Assembly (NCBI RefSeq): GCF_001039355.2
Contig: NW_019774125.1
Coordinates: 50,469 to 101,250, forward strand
Length of the DNA: 50,782 nucleotides
Direction of reading: 5' to 3'
Origin: Lingula anatina
Taxonomy: Eukaryota; Brachiopoda; Lingulata; Lingulida; Lingulidae
The translations under genes were made by a program, and so were the position numbers. Under the pieces are notes generated by a model that was not told where the DNA came from, did no database searches, and saw nothing but the letters and a program-made list of their open reading frames with translations. Below, in pieces: positions 41,301 through 50,300 of the stretch (positions are counted from its first letter, which is position 1; every line of letters begins with the position of its first letter).

Positions 41301-44300
41301 ATTATTTTTAAAATTCCCATTATCTTATCAACATTCAGTTATTGCAAGCCTTTTCAAAGTCCTACTTGCTGACCTGTGCTGTCAACTCTAATTTTAATTA
41401 TTTCAAAAAGGTAGGTTACCTGCCATGACCAATATCTCCTACCAATAAATACACAGAAAAAACTCAATTGTATCCTTAAAAACCATAATAATATCTCACA
41501 ATTTGATAAATCAATCAATAAAGTAGTATTACTGAAATATGTGAAATTCTCTTCAAAATGGCAGTATGTTACAAATTTATAAACAACAAAATCACCACAA
41601 TGGTTATTAATATCTACCTTGTGTGTCATTATGCCAGTCTCCATCATCATTGAGGTCTTGTTCCATTCCACACAATGGCTCTTCATAGTCATGGAAACCA
41701 CACATAGAAGGACACATGTTTCCATGGCCTGAATGACCACCATAGCCACCTGAATGACCACCATAGCCACCTGAATGTCCTCCATAGCCTACAAGGAAGA
41801 AAAAGTCTCAAAGTTAAAAAAAAATAATAAATACTACCCCCCCCCAAAAAAAAAATATATATATATAGCACTGATATGTTCAGTATTTATAAACCACATT
41901 GGGTTTTTAATACCTTTCTATAAAATTGAACAATGTTTTATACCAATTTTTTTACTTGAAATAAAGTAAATATATATTTCACATCAGGTTAACATTTTCA
42001 AAGCAACTATAATGCAAATATTTATGCACTCATTTTGAAAAGTTTAATTCAAATAAGTTTGACATTTCAAAGAGCATGCTATTAAAAACGTACCACCACA
42101 CTGTCCATCATATCCTCCAACTTGATTGATGGCCATGAAACCAGAGCTACGACAATCACCAATAATTTCAAACTTGAATGTTCCAGGAGGCACTTCTCTG
42201 TCAAACCATTCAAACCAGTCATGGCCTCCAGTTCTGTTAACCAAGGTCATTGGGTAAACGTTGCCTTGTTCATCTCTGACGTGGGCAATGACAAGGAATT
42301 TGTCTCCTGGTGTGGCATTGAACATTCCAGCCTCAATGTTGACACAGGTGGTATGATTAAGTTGCTTCATGTACAACAACTTGGCCACACCTTGTAGAGC
42401 TGAACAACTGATTTCTAACTGGCCAGCTGAAACATTTAAAATTGCAATGGTTTTTATAAATATTCAGTTACTGCATTCATTTACAAAGATGGATTTGCCC
42501 ACCCGTTCTGTGGACTCAAATTTTAATTATCTCAAAAATGGTAAGGTTCCTGACATGATCGATTTCTTTTGCCAGTCAGTACATAGACAAATAATCAAAT
42601 TAAATCCATACAGTGCCTCTAACTAGTAAAATATATTAATGAAATTATATAATTGCAATATTCTGACTTTTCTTCAAAATGGCAGCTTGTAAAAAATGGT
42701 AAAAAATCATTACAATGGTTATTGAAAATTACCCTGTGAGTTATTATGCCAGTCTCCATCATCATTGAGGTCTTGTTCCATTCCACACAATGGTTCTTCA
42801 TAGTCATGGAAACCACACATAGGGGGACCCATGTTACGATGACCTGAATGACCACCATAGCCTACAAATATTACATTGCAGTAATTCTCTCAAGCCTCAA
42901 TTAAGATAAAAAACCAATAATGAATAATAAATTCAGAAGTCAGTCCATGATTTGGATACCTTTATGCTGTTGTTCAAATTTCTCTACATTCCACTGTTTT
43001 TTAAAATTCATGTAAATTACATCAAACAAGGATAGGATTTTTTACTTTATGAGAACAGCTTTACTGAAAATAAATAGATATTCATTTTAGAAATCTTTTC
43101 AAATATGCGACACATATAATGAAACAATTTATGCTGTTTAAGAGCCGAATTCATATGTGAACAAAAACTTACCACCACACTGTCCATCATATCCTCCAAC
43201 TTGATTGATGGCCATGAAACCAGAGCTACGACAATCACCAATGATCTCAAACTTGAATGTTCCAGGAGGCACTTCTCTGGAAAACCATTCAAACCAGTCA
43301 TGACCTCCAGTTCTGTTCACCAAGGTCATTGGATATACGTTGCCTTGTTCATCTCTGACATGTGCAATGACAATGAAATTATCTCCTGGTGTGGCATTGA
43401 ACATTCCAGCCTCAATGTTGACACAGGTGGTAAGATTAAGTTGCTTCATGTACAATAACTTGGCAACACCTTGTAGAGCTGAACAACTGATTTCTAACTG
43501 GCCCGCTGAAACGTTACAAAATTATAAAAATAAAGAAAATGAGCAATTCTCATCAGACTACGTAATCTTCAATTAATATTCAGAAGAGAAGCAATGGTTT
43601 AACATATTCCTATTTTGAAATTAATCAATCTGAACATAGAACAGATGCTGCTGAATTTCTTATTAAATGTTCCTTATGACAGCCCAATGGTCAGCCAAAT
43701 TTTCATTGTCAAGTTTCAACATATGCCTGCCTCTCATATCTGAATTTCTGCAACTTCTGATTGAAGTTCACCACACTAGTAACAAATGTTAGGCAGACCA
43801 GTAAGCTAAATCATTTGCTCTTCTCCAGAAACAATAAATTATTATGTACATCTGTGACTGGCATGGTAGACTTGAAAACATGTTGCTGCATCACAGGGTT
43901 CAAAGGGTAATTATTGTACTTGTACTAAAATAAAGTAGCTGGCAGGCACCAAACAAAGCTCCGGTTACAAAAGTGAAAAACATTAACAAGGGTGGAGTCC
44001 GTATCATGCGACTTTGCAAACAGATAAAAATCATCAATTATTGAAAATTTCTTGATGTGCTAATTACAAGTTTATTTTTCCACAATGCAAACATGAAAAA
44101 GATACTTACAAGTAAACTGTAAAATAAATTAATAACATAAATCTACCTTGTGTGTTATTATGCCAGTCTCCGTCATCATTGATGTCTTGTTCCATTCCAC
44201 ACAGTGGTTCTTCATAGTCATGGAAACCACACATAGGGGGACCCATGTTTCCAGGACCTGAATGCCCATCATAACCTACAAATGTCAAACATCAATGTCC

Positions 44301-47300
44301 TTGCAAAGTCCAATAGAAAAAAGATACAATTATGAATGAGTTGTCTAAGAAAAGACCAATGTTTTCAATAACAAGTACTACAGTGCTGTGATAAATATTC
44401 AAAATACTACATACTTTTTGAACAATTATAATAAATATATAAATACTGTTGATATATCTAGACATTAGAACTATGTACCTTTCTATATTAAAGAAGTTAT
44501 CAAGAAACTTACTTCTACACATTCCGTCATATCCTCCAACTTGATCGATGACCAAGAAACCAGAGCTACTACAGTCACCAATGATCTCAAACTTGAATGT
44601 TCCAGGAGGCACTTCACTCTTAAACCATTCATGCCAGTCATGACCTCCAGTTCTATTCACCAAGGTCATTGGGTATACATTGCCTTGTTCATCTCTGACA
44701 TGTGCAATGACAATGAATTTGTCTCCTGGTGTGGCATTGAACATTCCAGCCTCAATGTTGACACAGGTGGTATGATTAAGTTGTTTCACGTACAACAACT
44801 TGGCCACACCCTGCAGAGCTGAGCAACTGATGTCTAACCGACCAGCTGAAACATAACAATAAGTACCATTACTGCAAAAAAAACTTTTTTGGGGTTTTAT
44901 ATTAAAGATTTTTTCCCCTTCAATCGCATTTATCATGTCATCAGTAAAATGACAATTGTGCAAATATAACTGGTAAATAAAAAGTAATTCAGTCAGTTAA
45001 CAATGAAGATTCTTCTTCTACTCAAAACATGTACGTAAAGAAAGTAATTTAGGAGTTTTTGTCTAACCCTGTCTGCAACCCATAGTAGCTTTGAGAATAG
45101 CTATGAGTTATATATACTTTCATAAAACATGCAGCTCTAATGTAGCTTAATACATTAAAAATCTTCAAGGTTATCAATAAAGCAATAAATTACCTTGTGT
45201 GTCATTATTCCAGTCTCCATCATCATTTAGGTCTTGTTCCATTCCACACAATGGTTCTTCAAAGTCACGGAATCCACACATAGGGGGACCCATGTTATGA
45301 TGACCTTGGAAGGCTACAAAATTTGTTAAAAATCAATGTTTATCACACATATAATCACATCTTCAAAGTATAACACAAATAACTATTTTTTCTGACTCTC
45401 TAATCATAGGTTTTATTAATATAATCTGATCAATTAAGTGTATTCAAATTGTTTCAAAAAGTAACCAAAACCAGGGTCCTATTCTATTGTGCAGGCAATA
45501 TTTATGTAACAAACATTAAGACAAATAAGTATTTATCTATAAGGCCCCACTCTGCAAGAACTCTTACAGAGTGCAATCAATAGAATACAGAAAAACTGGT
45601 GATTATATGAGAACATTGGAAACAAGAGGAAATGTGTCATTCAGTTGAGCTGATTGCACTCAGTAAGAGTCCCTGCAGAGTTGGGTCAATCTACATAGAC
45701 CAGTGGTGTCTATGGGATTGAGGTCTTTGCCTAGCTTTTGCTTTAATCACCACAACAAACCCCAACTTATTGAATGACAAATGACATATTTTGACATTAT
45801 TAATTCTGTAACACCCATATTCTAAAGTTAATACCAGGAGCCAGTTATATACAAAAGAACTTTTATATATGATAATAATCAAACATAAGCCAAAAACACT
45901 TATGGCCAACCTGGACATCAGAGCAATGTTAGTAGATGTTGTTACACACTGAACGCTAGGTGGTATAGTGGCCCTAGTGATTAGTGAGTAACAACATCTA
46001 CTAACATCAGTCTGATGAAGACCTACATCCGGGTTGGCAGTAAGCTTATGGTAGGGCAGTATTCTGGCCTGTGTTTGATAATTATCATATATGATCCAAC
46101 TCTCAAGCTAATGAACATTTTGCTCAAAAGAACTTTCAGTTTAAAATTATAATGACCTTCAGTTCGAGAAGAATCCAAAATAGCCCAGTAATGAATACAG
46201 ACCATTTTGGGCTTAATCAATAAACATGTCTCATTTCTTTTTTTTCATAGTCATGGAAACCACACATAGGGGAACCCATGTTTCCATGACCTGAATTCCA
46301 CTGGATTACTTACTGATTTATCTCCAGCCAAGAAAGACTTCAATGTTAGTCTAAATGTTAAGACCAATTTTTGGGCTCAAGTTCTTTTGAAAAGTTGGTC
46401 ACAGATTTGGAACTTACCACCACACTGTCCATCATATCCTCCAACTTGACTGATGACCATGAAACCAGAGCTTTGACAATCACCAATGATCTCAAACTTA
46501 AATGTTCCAGGAGGTACTTCTCTGTCAAACCATTCATGCCAGTCATGGCCTCCAGTTCTATTCACCAAGGTCATCGGGTTTACATTGCCTTGTTCATCCC
46601 TGACATGTGCAATGACTAGGAAATGGTCTCCTGGCGTGGCATTGAACATTCCTGCTTCAATGATGGCGCAGGTGNGCCAGAAAAGTTTCCAAAATCAGGA
46701 TATCCGGTGAAATTAAACTGTAAAGGAAAGTCTGTGACATTTTCAAATCCAGAGAAACCAGAGACTGAACCAGAAAAACCTGAGTCTGAACCAGAAAAGC
46801 CAGAAACTGAACCAGAAAAGCCAGAGACTGAACGAGAATGACGAGCCCTTATTGTTTCTGAATCTTGTGAACTAGTTGGAAAAAGACCAGTACCATAGTA
46901 CCCTGAATATCCAGCTTGACCTGAAGCAAAATTAGTGCAAGTGCTCAAAAAACATTAAACGTGTTACAAAACATACACTATAAGTGCAACACTTAAAGCA
47001 CCATACATTTATTAAATGTTTTTACACTGAAATCATCACAGCTGTTATCAAATCATATCGGATTATTTAATTTTCAGTATGAAAATAAACTCTGATGTTA
47101 AGGTATTATAATTAATTGGCAACAATAATAAGGTTAACATTTTGTTACAATTAAAATCCATGTGATGTTATAGCATCAAATTATTTGACAAATTCGGGTT
47201 ACATTTTCAATACACAATCATAATGAAGCCAATGATAGTTTACCAAAAGGTTTAAATAACAGGTCATTCAAGGAACCTTTTGGGTATCAAGATTTAGCAA

Positions 47301-50300
47301 ATGAAGTGGTTTAGTAAAACAAGTCTGTATAATTATGTGTGCTTAAAACAATGGTAGACTCAACAGTGCATGGTACATGGTAAGTAGGGTTAAAATTGAA
47401 ATTTGTACAATTATTTTATTATATTAAAGGTCCTTGTTGTTATCTTAGTATTAAGGGATATTAATTAAAGAGCTTTAGACATGTTTAGGGTAATTTCACA
47501 GACACTTCAGTTCACATTTAGAAATTAATTGGTTTTGAAAGTCACAGCATAATGTCAAATTAGATAACTTCATGCTGGAAAGTGTCCAACTGTTATTTTA
47601 TTTTAGTAAAAAGTCATGGTGCAACTTAAGCCTTAAGTTATATCAAAAGCCTTGATCAGGCATTCACAACAACAGATAGTCAGAACACAGCCAGCAGATC
47701 ACTGGTTACAAAAGACAGCACTGTATCAAAAGACAAGACATAAAGAATTAAAGAATTATATTGCATCTCGAAACCATAGTTTATAGCATTGAAGACAGAC
47801 AAGGGACATTTTTCAACCCAGACAAAAGACAACAGTTACTGAAACTGCCACAGCATCTCAGAAAGAAATAATTTATTGAAGAGTAACATCATGTTATTCT
47901 CAACAGCATAACACAACATAAAATGAAAGAATCAATGGCAGCTACTGAATACACAATTTTTAAATCTAATTCTGGGCTTAAAATGCCTGTCAACAGATAT
48001 GATTGTAGATGTGACTGTGACAGTATTATAAGTTCAGAATTAGATTTTAAAATACATGTGTATACATGTATATAAGCTCAACCACGTATCTAATAATCTC
48101 AAAAGCTGGTAATATTTTAGTAAACATTTAGATAATAGTTTTAGGTATATTTATAAAACATATCAATAAATAACCACAACAGACTTCAATGTAAACAATA
48201 TTTATTGTGTTAATATATATAGAAGCAAAGATGAATATATATCATCGGAAAGAAGGGGAAATTTTAGTACTTTCATTAATATATCATTATTAGTTGAAAA
48301 CATAACAACATTACAAGCCAAACTCGCACGACATCAGAATTCTTTCCTACATAATTAGTGCATAATTAGTCACTCTGGAATGCCAAGCTGTCACTGATTC
48401 TCAGATTGGAAAATAATAAGGTTGGACCTGAAGAAGGTACAACCCCCTTTTCGGAGGAATGGCTCTAGAATGAGGCACGTACAAACTGTATCTACAAGTA
48501 AGCAGCTAGAAAAGGGGGGTGGTACAATGAATACACTAATTGGCATCAATCTACACGTATACCTATTTATCTATTATCACAATCCAAAACCTGACTAAAC
48601 TAGGCATATGATGACATACCTGAGTGACCAGGGTATCCAGATGAGTTTCCAGGAAACACCCCGGCACCACTGCCACCTGTTGAGGAGAAATATAATGACT
48701 CTCTCAAAATGCCTTACAAACAAGCATTATGGTTTTATAAAGATATATTATTAATAATGTAGTTATTAGGTCATAACCCTTAATTAAATGTGCCAAAACC
48801 AATAAAGACTGATTAAAAGACAAAGGTAACTCTTCAGTGAAAATTAAACATATTATCTATACACAAATGTTAAGCAAATCTAATATGACTGTTTTAGACA
48901 GAAAAACACCAACTATATGCCCAGATTAAAAGTGGCACTGTTATGACCCCAACTGACTGGAAGAGCCTCACCAGGTTTCAATTAGTACATTAGTCTTTAC
49001 AGCTTATCTGGGCATATAGTTGGTATTTTTCTGTCTAAATTAGTACATAAGCTGTAAAGACTTGGGATAAATTAATCATTCCTTATCAAAAATAGATGCA
49101 ATTCAGTATACATTACTTGAACCAGATAATCTTAAAGGGATAATAACTCTTCGTTTTGGCCAAAAAATGAATTTTCCTGGAGTAAACAACAATTTTCCCA
49201 TACTTACCAATGGTTAATGAATCCATTTTTACATTCAAATTTAGTCCTGGTTTTTTTCTAAAAAGTTTGGTTTTTTGTTAAAATCTCTTAAGAGGTTATA
49301 ACAGAGTATAACCATCAATGGAGGTCACGTGATCTGAAGACAAGCTCAGATATCAGAATAATAGCTATAACTGCCGTAAAACAGAATATATTATATTTCT
49401 ATGAGTTATTTACAATGTTTTTATTGTGAAATAAAGATTTCATACGAAGAGTTATTATCCCTTTAAGCTAGACTTACCCCCAAAGAGGCCATCTCCATAT
49501 CCAGAGTATCCAGATCCAGAGTATCCAGACCCGGAGTATCCAGAGACCCCAAACAGCCCACCTCCATTATATCCAGATCCAGAGTATCCTGATCCAGAGT
49601 TTCCAGATCCTGAGTATCCTGAACTATCCCCAAATAGTCCACCACCAGCTTGTCCAGAGTGCCCTGAAGGGCACAAATAAAGTGCATATGCTTCAAAATG
49701 GTATATTTTTGATAGTCAATGTAGAGCACTTAATCCAGAAGTGACAGTTTTGTAAGCCATTGATAAATGAAACGGTCATCTCATTCAAATATGCAGATAT
49801 ACTTATTCAAATAAAGAGTGCAAATAATAGCCAAAACAAGCTTTTAAATTAGATAAAAAATGTCACTGAAATGATTGTGTTGAACAGGGGGATAAAAGAG
49901 ACCCATTTCACTTTCATTTTGTAATAATTATATTTATCTTTACTCTCATACCAACACATATCTCACAGTATCTAGCTCCTGGCCATAAATTATTTACCCT
50001 TAATACTTAAATACTCCAAATATTGCTAGATGTGGATAAAGCAATACCAGAGGATCATTCACTCAATTTCCAAAGCCACAGTATTTTAATTCTAATGATT
50101 AATTTAAATTAACCCTGACATCTCACTTACCTGATCCTGAGTATCCAGAACCTGAATTTCCAGATCCGGAGAAGCCACCTCCAAAGATGCCAGATCCCGA
50201 GTAACCAGATCCAGAGTAACCAGAGCCAGAGAAGCCACCTCCAAAGAGTCCAGAGCCTGAGAAACCGGATCCAGAGTAGCCGCCTCCAAAGAGTCCAGAT

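Noticed and set aside
39959-41391. Repeated plus-strand open frames ([12 protein letters not shown] type) across the array
   Set aside because: Antisense reading of MAM-like B exons. They repeat only because the exons repeat.
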